Of a DNA stretch of 64,000 nucleotides, positions 46,044 through 54,313 are shown one piece after another (the first letter of the stretch is position 1; each line of letters opens with the position of its first letter). The translations under genes and the position numbers were made by a program. The stretch covers positions 62,001 through 126,000 of the forward strand of contig JAXLWB010000016.1 in NCBI GenBank assembly GCA_046328715.1, written 5' to 3'. The notes beneath the pieces are model-generated. The model was not told where the DNA came from. It did no database searches and saw only the letters and a program-made list of their open reading frames with translations. The DNA is from JAXLWB01 sp046328715 (GTDB taxonomy: Bacteria > Chloroflexota > Anaerolineae > Caldilineales > Caldilineaceae).

Positions 46044-46754
46044 ATGCAACCAACATCCAAATCACTCACCCCGCAACAAGTAGCGCAATATCATCGAGAT
46101 GGCTTTGTGGTCGTGCCCGATCTGATCAGCCAAGAAGAGGCCATTCTCTGGAAGGAAAAATTGAAGGAGCGGCTGGCGGAGGAAGGCTTGCTGGGCAACA
46201 TTCCCTCCGGCGTGCGGGTCTGGATGGCCGACAACATGGACTCCTACTCCAGCTCCCAGTTGCAGAGCCCGACGATGGTACACATTCTGCAGCAACTGAT
46301 CGGCCCAGATGTGGAGTTTCTCAGCTTCAAGGCCGTCTTCAAAAACGCCAAAACCAACTTCCCTTCGCCCTGGCACCAGGATTGGGCCTATTGGGGAGGC
46401 AGCGCCAAGATCTCGGCCTGGATTGCGCTCGACGATGCCACGCCCGAAAACGGCTGTCTACAACTGATCCCCGGCACCCAGCGCCAGGTAATCGAGATGA
46501 AGGAAGTCGAGGATGTCAAGGGCTTTGTGCGCCGCATCACCGATGATCAGGTAGCGGGGATGCCGATTGCAACCGTACCGGTGCCACGTGGTGCTGGCAT
46601 CTTCTTCCACGACTTGGCCCTACACGCTTCCTGCCCCAACGTCAACGGCCAAGATCGCTGGTCAATTATCCCCACCTATCGCAACGCCGCCGAGAAGGAT
46701 AGCTCAACCGTCTGGCAGAAGGCGTTGGTGCTCAGTGGAACGAGCGTCAACTAA
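46044..46754 (+). CDS. Phytanoyl-CoA dioxygenase (PhyH) family protein
   Basis: A 236-aa Fe(II)/2-oxoglutarate oxygenase. The facial-triad HxD is in WHQDWAYW, the distal histidine in LALHASCPNVNG, and the likely 2-oxoglutarate arginine in QDRWSIIPTYR. The substrate is not predictable; bacterial members hydroxylate fatty acyl or small secondary metabolites. ATG at 46044 was chosen over 46026. Confidence 0.85.
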   Translation: MQPTSKSLTPQQVAQYHRDGFVVVPDLISQEEAILWKEKLKERLAEEGLLGNIPSGVRVWMADNMDSYSSSQLQSPTMVHILQQLIGPDVEFLSFKAVFKNAKTNFPSPWHQDWAYWGGSAKISAWIALDDATPENGCLQLIPGTQRQVIEMKEVEDVKGFVRRITDDQVAGMPIATVPVPRGAGIFFHDLALHASCPNVNGQDRWSIIPTYRNAAEKDSSTVWQKALVLSGTSVN

Positions 46755-46778
46755 AATTCAAGTAATTATCTAGCAAAG

Positions 46779-47101
46779 CCGGACCTCAAACGTTCGGCTG
46801 AGGCTCACGTCGAAGCCCGGTGAATCAATCTTCCGTGTTCCCTGATTTCCGTGTTGATGAAAAAGGCTTTGTAAAGCTTGCCCTACTAAGAAACCAGGTG
46901 TGGCGACCGTCCGTAGAAGTTTGATTTGTCATTCTGAGCGAAGGCTTTTTTGAGCGAAGAATCTTGCGTTGACCATCCAAGATTCTTCGTCGCAAACAAC
47001 CGCTCCTCAGAATGACAGATCATCTCACAGGTTTCTTGATTAATTTTTTCGGTGCAGCTGAACCAGCCACTCGTAAGGGACAGAAATCAGGGAACACGGA
47101 A
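46779..47101. repeat. Three-level nested palindromes
   Basis: Outer: TTCCGTGTTCCCTGATTTC (46831-46849) is the perfect 19-bp complement of 47083-47101, 233 bases apart. Middle: AAGAAACC (46888-46895) pairs with GGTTTCTT (47030-47037). Inner: 46926-46963 pairs with 46981-47017 (TGTCATTCTGAG arms). The sequence before the outer arm (46779-46830) is a shortened relative of the repeat next to 34339. Confidence 0.85.
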
Positions 47102-47150
47102 GGTTTTAGAAATTTGCTCTGTTTGTACAGAATTTCATGACTCAAGGGGT

Positions 47151-47230
47151 TTAGAGACGCGGATATCAGGTAACGCGGATCGTTTCAGTAAAGAGATCCA
47201 CTCCGCGCTTCCTAATATCCGCGTCTCTAA
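47151..47230. repeat. GAGACGCGGAT palindrome, copy 2
   Basis: TTAGAGACGCGGATAT (47151-47166) is the perfect complement of 47215-47230. The interior arms GCGGAT and ATCCACTCCGCG also pair loosely. Confidence 0.85.
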
Positions 47231-47269
47231 AGGATCCTTCATCGTTACGAATTGAATTAGGACAATCCA

Positions 47270-48637
47270 ATGAACGAAAAATTAGCCAAAGAACTCGAAA
47301 TCCAAGCCCAAAACTTCACACCACTCATCACCGAATATTGTCGATTGGAAAGTGTCGCCGCCCAGAAGCGGATGATGGGCGAGACTGCCGATTGGGTAGA
47401 AAACTTGCTCAAAGCGACCGGCTTCGAGACCCGTCAACTGCCAGTCGAGGGTGCGCCCAACTATGTCTATGGCACGCTCAAAGGCAAGAGTGATTTCACG
47501 CTGCTGCTCTACAACCATTACGACGTGCAACCGGAAGCGCCGATTGAACTGTGGGAGAGCCCGCCCTTCGAGGTGACGGAGAAGGATGGCAAACTGGTGG
47601 CGCGTGGCATCTGCGACAACAAAGCGGAATTAATCTCGCGCATCTGTGCCATCCGCGCCATCCAAAACGCGCTGGGTGAATTTCCGATCAACCTCAAGTG
47701 GATCATCGAAGGCGAAGAGGAGATCGGCAGCACGCACTTTGATGAGATGACGCGCCAATATGGCGATCTCTTGAAGACCGACGGGGCCCTCTGGGAAGGC
47801 GGCGGCTTTAACGAACGTGGTCAATCGCATGTTGCAGTCGGCTTCCGGGGCATGTTGTATGTCGAATACAGCGTGGAAATGATGTCACGCGATGCCCACT
47901 CAGGCGGTGCCCACACGCTGCCCAGTGCGGCCTGGCGCTTGGTCAAGGCGCTGGCCAGCTTGAAAGATGACAACGGCAAGATCTTGATCCCTGGCTTCTA
48001 CGACGATGTGCGTGAGCCTACGGCGATGGAGAAAAAAGCCGCCCAGGACAACGTCGATCTCGAACAGGAAACGCGCGCCAAGGCGATGTACGGTATCGAT
48101 ACCTTCCTGCACAACCGCACTGGCTACGATCTCGAAATCTCGGTCTATGAGCCGACCGCCAACATCGCCGGTTTCCTCACCGGTTATACCGAACCGGGCG
48201 TCAAGACCGTGCTGCCCGCCAAGGCGATGGCCAAGATGGATTTCCGCCTCGTGCCCAACCAAGATCCGAATGACATTTTCGAAAAGCTGAAGGCCCATCT
48301 CAAAGCCCAGGGTTTTGAGGATGTGAAGGTCACCAAGTTGGGCAGCGGCGACCCGGTGGTCACGCCGCTGGAAGGCTCGTTTGTGCAGAAGATCACGCAG
48401 ATCTGCCAAGCATTCACCGAACAAGAGGCGAAGATCATCCCGCTCGGCGGCGGCACCCTGCCCCTACTTGGCGCCATGAAGAACAACGTCGGCGTCCTCG
48501 GCATCTCCACCTCGGGCAACCCGGCCTACTACGCCAGCGGTGCCCACGCCCCCAACGAGCACATCCGCATCAGCGACATTCCGCGGGCGCTTGAGTTTAA
48601 TGTGTACCTGTTTACACAGTTAGGGGAAGCGAAGTAG
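47270..48637 (+). CDS. M20 family dipeptidase/deacetylase
   Basis: A 455-aa zinc peptidase of the M20/M25/M40 clan. Metal and catalytic residues are in YNHYDVQP (His, Asp), ICDNKAELIS (bridging Asp), EGEEEIGS (Glu base and ligand) and a C-terminal HAPNEHI histidine. The lid domain (about 205-320) contains the MMSRDAHSGG histidine for substrate binding. It hydrolyses short peptides or N-acyl amino acids in the cytoplasm. The upstream 515-base gap is entirely palindromic repeats. Confidence 0.92.
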   Translation: MNEKLAKELEIQAQNFTPLITEYCRLESVAAQKRMMGETADWVENLLKATGFETRQLPVEGAPNYVYGTLKGKSDFTLLLYNHYDVQPEAPIELWESPPFEVTEKDGKLVARGICDNKAELISRICAIRAIQNALGEFPINLKWIIEGEEEIGSTHFDEMTRQYGDLLKTDGALWEGGGFNERGQSHVAVGFRGMLYVEYSVEMMSRDAHSGGAHTLPSAAWRLVKALASLKDDNGKILIPGFYDDVREPTAMEKKAAQDNVDLEQETRAKAMYGIDTFLHNRTGYDLEISVYEPTANIAGFLTGYTEPGVKTVLPAKAMAKMDFRLVPNQDPNDIFEKLKAHLKAQGFEDVKVTKLGSGDPVVTPLEGSFVQKITQICQAFTEQEAKIIPLGGGTLPLLGAMKNNVGVLGISTSGNPAYYASGAHAPNEHIRISDIPRALEFNVYLFTQLGEAK

Positions 48638-48679
48638 GTTGATGTGAGTTTGGATTTTAGCCTAACAGGCTAGCCTACG

Positions 48680-48750
48680 GTAACCCAGTGGCAGCGCCCT
48701 GGGATAGAGATGGGCGACCTCTCATCCCCAGGGCGCTGCCACTGGGTTAC
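48680..48750. repeat. Perfect 24-bp-arm palindrome (CAGTGGCAGCGCCCTGGG)
   Basis: 48680-48703 (GTAACCCAGTGGCAGCGCCC and on) is the perfect complement of 48727-48750. The loop also pairs (AGAG with CTCT). It lies between two same-strand genes. Confidence 0.85.
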
Positions 48751-48816
48751 TCTCTACCGCCCCGATGGGGCTAAAGGCGGCCTGTAGTGCTTGTGCATTT
48801 TCGTGTGGTGTAAATC

Positions 48817-49653
48817 ATGAATCCCCAAGGACAACCTCTCTCCACTGCGTTCCCCAGCCCATCGACCTTGATCGTCGATGAGATACCTGGACGCATGGTG
48901 GGTAACGATGACGAACCGCCAGGCCGCATCCTGCATCTGGACGCGCATAACCAGCCGATCTGGGAGATCAGCACGCTCAAAATGCCCTATGATGTCGCGC
49001 CTACGCCTGATGGCTGCTACCTGGTCAACATCATTCGTGCCAGAGCCGTCTGGAAGGTGGCACCAGATGGAACGGTGCTCTGGCGCAAAGAAGTGGGCGG
49101 CTATCCCTGTAGTCTGCAACTGCTGCCCGAAGGGAATCTACTGGTGGCGGGCTGGGATGATCATCTGCCCGGTTTTGTGCGTGAATTTGACGCTGCGGGC
49201 AATCTGCTCTGGCAAGTGGAAGGGTTGCGCTGGCCCTGGAAAGCCGAGCGGCTGGCGAATGGCAATACCCTGATCGCCGACGCCGGGACCAAGCGCGTCT
49301 TTGAGGTCAACCCTGCCGAGCAGGAGGTGTGGGCGGTTGAGCAACTGGGGCCAGAGACGCCGCAACTCTTTGATGCCTTAGGCCCCGTCTACTGTCAACG
49401 GCTGGCGAATGGCAACACCCTGGTTTCAATCCGCGGCTTGAGCCAAATCGTCGAACTCGCCCCCACCGGCCAGGTCGTGTGGGAAGTGGGGCGCGAGCTG
49501 GTCTACAACCAATACTCCGCCCTGCGGCTGGCCAATGGCAATACCCTGATCGCCGACGCAGGTCACTTTCGCGTGATTGAGATTGATGGGGACAAGAATA
49601 TTGTTTGGGAGATGGGTGGGTTTGGGTATCCGGCGAAGGCTTATCGGTTATGA
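48817..49653 (+). CDS. PQQ/NHL-like beta-propeller protein
   Basis: A 278-aa protein made of about six propeller blades. The repeat LANGNTLIADAG occurs twice almost exactly (ADAGTKRVFEV and ADAGHFRVIEI), with LANGNTLVSIRG and LPEGNLLVAGWD as variants, each preceded by an (I/V)xWE/W strand. There is no signal peptide, so it is probably cytoplasmic. Ligand binding or scaffolding is likely; an enzyme role is not visible. Confidence 0.8.
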   Translation: MNPQGQPLSTAFPSPSTLIVDEIPGRMVGNDDEPPGRILHLDAHNQPIWEISTLKMPYDVAPTPDGCYLVNIIRARAVWKVAPDGTVLWRKEVGGYPCSLQLLPEGNLLVAGWDDHLPGFVREFDAAGNLLWQVEGLRWPWKAERLANGNTLIADAGTKRVFEVNPAEQEVWAVEQLGPETPQLFDALGPVYCQRLANGNTLVSIRGLSQIVELAPTGQVVWEVGRELVYNQYSALRLANGNTLIADAGHFRVIEIDGDKNIVWEMGGFGYPAKAYRL

Positions 49654-49705
49654 ATTACGGGAAATTGGTGGCATTGTTCCCCAATTGACAGTTTGTGCGT
49701 TCCGG

Positions 49706-49734
49706 GAATTGACCAAAGTTCTTATGGTCAATTC
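49706..49734. promoter_or_regulatory. Small inverted repeat upstream of the nuclease-like gene
   Basis: GAATTGACCA (49706-49715) and TGGTCAATTC (49725-49734) match perfectly over 10 bp with a 9-base loop. It lies just upstream of the predicted promoter and may be an operator. Confidence 0.35.
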
Positions 49735-49755
49735 TATGAATAGGTTCAGATAGGC

Positions 49756-49785
49756 TTGGCAAGACCAGTATACATAGGTTATAAA
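49756..49785 (+). promoter_or_regulatory. Promoter of the nuclease-like gene
   Basis: TTGGCA (49756-49761), 18-base spacer and TATAAA (49780-49785), about 48 bases before the start. Confidence 0.5.
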
Positions 49786-49832
49786 CTATAGAATGGCGTA
49801 TACATCATCGATTAAAATCAAAGAGTAGCTTT

Positions 49833-51197
49833 ATGAAAATTTTGGCCCTTAGTTCGACTTTCAAGCATCCAGCAGTAACCGCCGTAAAATTCGGCTCTGA
49901 GGACTCGGCCTTGGATTATGACATGTTGGTATGGGCCCCTAATAATGTGATAGATGAGTATAAGAGCAGCAGTAAAAAGTATAGAGGATGTCCTTCACTA
50001 GATAGCGATGACTCTGTTGCTATTCTTAGAGACGGAGGACGACGCAAGAGTGAAATGTTGGAAATGCTCAAATTAGGAAGAACTGTTGTAATTTTCACAC
50101 CAAAACCAAGTGTATTTTATGTAGACACTGGCGAGCGCAGATACTCAGGAACCGGCAGAAACCGACAAACTACAATTGTTGTCAAGGACATAAGTTTATT
50201 ATCCTTGCTCCCAATCGATATTCAAACAGTAGACGCCAACGGCAAAAGCATCAGTTTTGTTGGCGGAATAAAATATTCACATTTCTGGAATAGCAATAAA
50301 GATCATCTTGTTTACAAAGCTTACTTTCAAAACCCAAATGGAAATCCTATATTTACTATATCTAACACTGATAAAGTTGTCGGCATGCATTTTCAAATAC
50401 ACAATGGACACTTACTGTTCTTGCCCGATTTTTATACAACCCAGAAAATGTATTCAGCCATCACGAAAAATATCATTGATTCGATTATTGTAATGGTGGA
50501 GGAGTTAAAGAAAGACTCCGGAGATTTCTCAATACCCTCGTGGGCCCAATTTTACAAACTACCGGCTGAAGATCAGTACAAAAATGAATTGAGCTTACTT
50601 GAAACAAATCTTAGTGAGCTTTTACTCGAAATTAACAGGAAGAAAGAGGAGATCATAAGATTAGAAGAGTATAAGCTCTTATTTTCCGGAACAGGTAAAG
50701 CCTTAGAAGTACAAGTTCGTCGAATTTTTCTGGAATTAGGTTTTGAGGTATCAGAGGGTGCACCTGGCCGTGATGACCTTATCATAAAACACAACGACCA
50801 GGTAGCTGTAGTTGAGATCAAAGGCGTAAATAAAAGCGCAGCAGAGAAACACGCCGCTCAACTAGAAAAGTGGGTTTCAGAATACTATGCAAATAATGGC
50901 ATTCGACCTAAAGGAATTCTCGTTGTAAACGCATTTAAGGATATACCCTTATCGGATCGAAACGAACCTGCATTTCCCCACCAAATGATCAAGTACTCTC
51001 TAAATAGAGAGCACTGTCTGATTACTGGATTACAGCTACTTGGACTATATCTAGATTTCAAGAATAACCCCGGAAGGCTACAAAATCTTACTGAAACTCT
51101 GCTTACCACAGAAGGCATCTTTCCGCTTTATCAAGCTTGGCCTGAGTACATGACTAATCATAATGACAACGGAACTATAGACACTAAAGAAGAATGA
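49833..51197 (+). CDS. PD-(D/E)xK nuclease-like protein of unknown function
   Basis: A 454-aa protein. The N-terminal 230 residues are not recognised. A short coiled coil (about 245-290, rich in E, L, R) precedes a restriction-endonuclease-like domain: GTGKALEVQVRRIFLELGF, then GRDD (312-315), a gap and VVEIKG with Glu328 and Lys330. This is a complete PD-(D/E)xK signature. The gene is clearly AT-richer than its neighbours, with a different codon choice, and stands alone with its own promoter. Transfer and a defence or repair role are plausible. No methylase or helicase partner is adjacent. Confidence 0.7.
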   Translation: MKILALSSTFKHPAVTAVKFGSEDSALDYDMLVWAPNNVIDEYKSSSKKYRGCPSLDSDDSVAILRDGGRRKSEMLEMLKLGRTVVIFTPKPSVFYVDTGERRYSGTGRNRQTTIVVKDISLLSLLPIDIQTVDANGKSISFVGGIKYSHFWNSNKDHLVYKAYFQNPNGNPIFTISNTDKVVGMHFQIHNGHLLFLPDFYTTQKMYSAITKNIIDSIIVMVEELKKDSGDFSIPSWAQFYKLPAEDQYKNELSLLETNLSELLLEINRKKEEIIRLEEYKLLFSGTGKALEVQVRRIFLELGFEVSEGAPGRDDLIIKHNDQVAVVEIKGVNKSAAEKHAAQLEKWVSEYYANNGIRPKGILVVNAFKDIPLSDRNEPAFPHQMIKYSLNREHCLITGLQLLGLYLDFKNNPGRLQNLTETLLTTEGIFPLYQAWPEYMTNHNDNGTIDTKEE

Positions 51198-51222
51198 GTT
51201 TAACAAGGCGTGCAGCCGACCG
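51198..51222. other. attC-like half-site after the nuclease-like gene
   Basis: GTTTAAC AAGGC GTGCAGCCGAC begins at the base after the stop codon. GTTTAAC fits the RYYYAAC core of integron attC sites and the position matches a gene cassette, but no matching second core is found downstream. Weak. Confidence 0.2.
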
Positions 51223-51505
51223 TCCTGTCGCAACGATTTTCCACGTTGTGCTGTGCCCAACGGCGTCTTGCCTACAGCATTGTCCTCGCAGGCGGCGGTG
51301 ACGTAGGCCGTAAGGTACTTCTTCTATCCAGACACGAATACATTAAGCAGGCGTCTTATCTCCCAGTTTGCTGCTATAATTTACCCTAAAGCAATGTCAA
51401 AAAAAATATGTCCAAATCGTGAGCGTCGAGCGTATCGGCGAAAAGCCCAATAACGAACTCTTTTTTTCGTGAAAAAGAGACAGGTCGCACATAATGACAT
51501 AAGTA

Positions 51506-51712
51506 ATGACTATGAAGGAAATCCGCAGAACTGATATCCAGTTGCTTACCCAAAACTTGGGATCTGTGGAAATGGTGCGATTCTTGCAGCAGAGCGATTT
51601 GGGTTGGAGTGATTACACAAAAGAACGCAGTCAGTGGCTCGGAAATCCCAGTCTGAACGAAATTGCGGCTGAGATCAAAACAATGAGGAAAAATTGGCCG
51701 CAACACAAGTAA
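51506..51712 (+). CDS. Small conserved-looking protein, first of a two-gene module
   Basis: A 68-aa protein (MTMKEIRRTDIQLLTQNLGS, then VEMVRFLQQSDLGWSDYTKERSQWL). It is helical with a conserved-looking aromatic/acidic centre. It resembles short proteins often found in cyanobacteria and Chloroflexota beside a second small gene. An antitoxin role would fit the arrangement but is unproven. The second Met (51512) is an alternative start. A TATAAT at 51375 may belong to its promoter. Confidence 0.6.
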   Translation: MTMKEIRRTDIQLLTQNLGSVEMVRFLQQSDLGWSDYTKERSQWLGNPSLNEIAAEIKTMRKNWPQHK

Positions 51713-51724
51713 AAAAAGGGGCTT

Positions 51725-52048
51725 ATGAAGCGCAGGTTAGTCGCAATTCATTTGGTTTGTCGGGGTGGCAGGGGTGTGCGTTGGGTAGATAGTGAAACCT
51801 TTATCACAGGTGGTTGGGTGATCAGCCAAATGCATATCCATGAAGGGGTGATCCTTGCTTTGCATGAGAGCAAAGTACAGGCTTCCTACCTGCAAGGCAA
51901 AGTTTTGGACACCCACAGCACCACCAAAGAGATCACAAATTCAGGCAGACACCAACAGCGTTTGGATTTACTTGTCAAAGTGACAGCCACGCCCTTGGCA
52001 TGGCAAGGACGAGGATCGGGCGAAAAGGGTCTGGTCTGGAGTGAGTAA
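51725..52048 (+). CDS. Small basic protein, second of a two-gene module
   Basis: A 107-aa protein (MKRRLVAIHLVCRGGRGVRWVD, then GGWVISQMHIHEGVILALHESKVQASYLQG). It starts 12 bases after the preceding gene, with AGGGG five bases before its ATG, so the two are cotranscribed. The family is not recognised. Basic charge and compact size would suit an RNA-acting or toxin-like protein, which is speculation. Confidence 0.6.
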   Translation: MKRRLVAIHLVCRGGRGVRWVDSETFITGGWVISQMHIHEGVILALHESKVQASYLQGKVLDTHSTTKEITNSGRHQQRLDLLVKVTATPLAWQGRGSGEKGLVWSE

Positions 52049-52154
52049 CGCCGGCGCATCGAGCATCTTTACTACACGTTTGTAACATTCCACTCATCTC
52101 TTTGCGGCATCAGTCATTGGCAGTTGTTTGATCTTTATATAATTTCTGTAACTG

Positions 52155-52324
52155 TTCAGCGAAGCTTTGCCTCAAACGTTCGGCTTCACCTCGACAGGCT
52201 CGGTGTCCGTGTCCTTCGACAAGCTCAGGACACGTCGAAGCCCGATCAATGCAGATTCCGTGTTCCCTGATTTCCGTGTTTACGAAAAAAGGCTTTGTAA
52301 ACACGGGAATCAGGGAACACGGAA
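52155..52324. repeat. Composite palindromic repeat, copy 2 (inverted relative to copy at 34274)
   Basis: 52155-52250 matches the reverse complement of 34339-34437, including CCTTCGACAAGCTCAGGAC. The hairpin arms 52256-52283 and 52297-52324 match over 28 bp with one mismatch. Order and joints are the same as in copy 1. Confidence 0.85.
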
Positions 52325-52593
52325 AGAGATGAAAAATTTGCTCTGTTTGTCAAGATTTTTCGCTCTCAAATAAATCAGCCTCTCGTGAAACAACAACGAA
52401 TTATGAAAGGAACGAAGAAATAGTTGCGCATTTTTCGTTCTTTTCCGGGTGCCCTTTGGGCGTCGTTGTTGTGCAATGCCTGAATAGATGCCAACTCCCC
52501 GCAGCACTGAAGGCGTACAGCCCCACGCTACTTTTCCACGCCAACTCAACCACGATATACTTTTCAACAACAACCCAGTCTGATCTGAAAATG

Positions 52594-52619
52594 TCAGAAC
52601 CCCGCACGTGAGTAAGGGG
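52594..52619. repeat. Single left arm of the CCGCACGTGAG palindrome
   Basis: TCAGAACCCCGCACGTGAG followed by TAAGGGG, as in the element at 44308, but without a right arm. It is 50 bases before the Cys/Met enzyme. The rest of the 620-base gap from 52049 shows no gene. Confidence 0.6.
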
Positions 52620-52668
52620 AGACGGTATTTTCATGCAGAACAGTGACTTCAAAACAAGAGAAACAACA

Positions 52669-53871
52669 ATGAATCATGAGATCAACCGTGCCGGGTCGGG
52701 CACGCAAGTCGTATGGGCGGGAGAGCAGGAACAGCGAGCGCACCGAGCCACGCAGGTTCCGGTGGTGGTGAGTGTGGCCTATGGCTATGACGACATGGAA
52801 GAGTGGTATGATGTCGCCGTGGGCAAGAAGCCGGGTCACATCTATGGGCGCAATACCAACCCGACGGTAGAGGCCTTCGAGGAGAAAGTCCGCGTCTTGG
52901 AGGGTGCGCAGGCGGCGACCAGTTTTTCGACTGGCATGGCGGCCATCAGCAATACGCTTTACACCTTTCTCAAGCCAGGCGACCGGGTGGTATCGATCAA
53001 GGATACATACGGTGGGACCAATAAAATCTTCACCGAGTTTCTGCCCAAGATCAATGTCGATGTCACCTTGTGCAATACGGGCGTCCACGAGGAACTCGAA
53101 GCGGAGGTGCGCAAAGGCTGCAAGATCCTCTATCTGGAGACGCCCACCAATCCCACGGTAAAGATCACCGACATCGAACGCATGACGAAGGCGGGGAAGG
53201 CGGTCGGGGCGATTGTGGTGGTCGACAACACCTTCGCCACCCCCATCAACCAGAATCCGCTGGCCCTGGGCGCTGATCTTGTCCTGCATAGCGCCACCAA
53301 GTTTTTGGGCGGTCATGCCGATTCGCTGGGCGGCGTGGTCTGCGGCAGCAAGCAATTGGTGGAAGCGATCTTTCATTATCGGGAGATCAATGGCGCAACC
53401 CTGGCACCTTGGGATGCCTATCTGCTCTTGCGCGGCATGAAAACCTTGAAACTGCGCGTCCTCCAGCAGGAGAAAAGCGCCATGCAGATTGCCCGCTACC
53501 TGCAAACTCAGGAACTGGTGGAGGCGGTCTGTTATCCGGGACTGGAGAGCCATGTCCATCACGATATTGCGAAAAAACAGATGCGCGGCTTTGGAGGCAT
53601 GCTCAGTTTTGCCTTAAAAGGCGGGATGGATGCGGTCTCGATCCTGTTGCCCAGGCTGCAATACGCCAATCGCGCCGCCAACCTGGGTGCGGTCGAAACC
53701 ACCTTTGGACCGGCCAGAACCACGAGTCATGTGGAATGCAGTGTGGAGGAACGGAAAGCGATGGGCATCCCCGATGGTTTGGTCAGAATCTCGGTGGGGA
53801 TCGAAGATGTGGAAGACCTGCTTGCCGATCTGGAACAGGCTTTTGCCCATCTTGCCCAAAATTCAAGGTGA
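52669..53871 (+). CDS. Cys/Met-metabolism PLP enzyme (trans-sulfuration/sulfhydrylase family)
   Basis: A 400-aa fold-type I PLP protein. Motifs include YGRNTNPTVEAFEEKV, FSTGMAAIS, DTYGGTNKIF, ETPTNPTVKI, VVVDNTFATP and the PLP lysine in LHSATKFLGGHAD, with a C-terminal VRISVGIEDVEDLLADL. It could be cystathionine gamma-synthase, gamma-lyase or O-acetylhomoserine sulfhydrylase. The start MNHEINRAG (52669) was preferred over 52633. Confidence 0.9.
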   Translation: MNHEINRAGSGTQVVWAGEQEQRAHRATQVPVVVSVAYGYDDMEEWYDVAVGKKPGHIYGRNTNPTVEAFEEKVRVLEGAQAATSFSTGMAAISNTLYTFLKPGDRVVSIKDTYGGTNKIFTEFLPKINVDVTLCNTGVHEELEAEVRKGCKILYLETPTNPTVKITDIERMTKAGKAVGAIVVVDNTFATPINQNPLALGADLVLHSATKFLGGHADSLGGVVCGSKQLVEAIFHYREINGATLAPWDAYLLLRGMKTLKLRVLQQEKSAMQIARYLQTQELVEAVCYPGLESHVHHDIAKKQMRGFGGMLSFALKGGMDAVSILLPRLQYANRAANLGAVETTFGPARTTSHVECSVEERKAMGIPDGLVRISVGIEDVEDLLADLEQAFAHLAQNSR

Positions 53872-53928
53872 AGCCGAGATTCTGTACAAGTGCTCAGGTA
53901 CATATTAACTTCGGGGCAAAACGTGCCA

Positions 53929-54229
53929 TTCAGAGCCCCGCACGTTAGTAACCTGAGTTCGGAGTTTTCTAAAATTGTACACGGATAAACGCAGATTTTC
54001 ACGGATTTGGCTTAAAAATAGGCGGTAAACTGCGGTTGCAATGAGAAGCGGAGTTTTTCCAGCTTCTTTTCGAGTCGCAAAACTCCGCTTCTCATTCAGA
54101 GCTTAGTTTAAACGTTCAATTCCTGCGCTTTTGATCCGTGAAAATCCCTCTAATCCGTGTACAAATATAAACTCCGAATTGACGTTAGTAAGGGAAATTC
54201 GTCCCCTTACTAACGTGCGGGGCTCTGAA
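53929..54229. mobile_element. Palindrome interrupted by a 230-bp palindromic element with 10-bp target duplication
   Basis: The target palindrome has arms 53929-53951 and 54207-54229 (perfect, 23 bp). Its left arm is interrupted after ACGTTAGTAA (53942-53951), and the same ten bases recur at 54182-54191. The insert 53952-54181 begins GAGTTCGGAGTTTTC after CCT and ends CTCCGAATTG. It has terminal inverted repeats (GTACACGGAT with ATCCGTGTAC) and, at its centre, another palindrome (54027-54109, AATGAGAAGCGGAG arms). Taking out the insert and one copy of the ten bases rebuilds a perfect 26-bp-arm hairpin. No coding capacity: a MITE-like element. Confidence 0.85.
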
Positions 54230-54313
54230 ACTCTGCCCCATCCTGAGATGCACCTAGTGCCCGGATCATTGGGCCTGGTTGGACGGCACGATGTATCTTA
54301 AAGGAATACAATC

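Noticed and set aside
51198..51505. Complete integron attC site
   Set aside because: Only one core-like half is visible; no complementary second half or integrase was found, so it is listed only as a weak half-site.
52594..53562. 322-aa minus-strand ORF opposite the Cys/Met PLP enzyme
   Set aside because: Shadow of the plus-strand PLP enzyme, whose lysine and cofactor motifs are intact.
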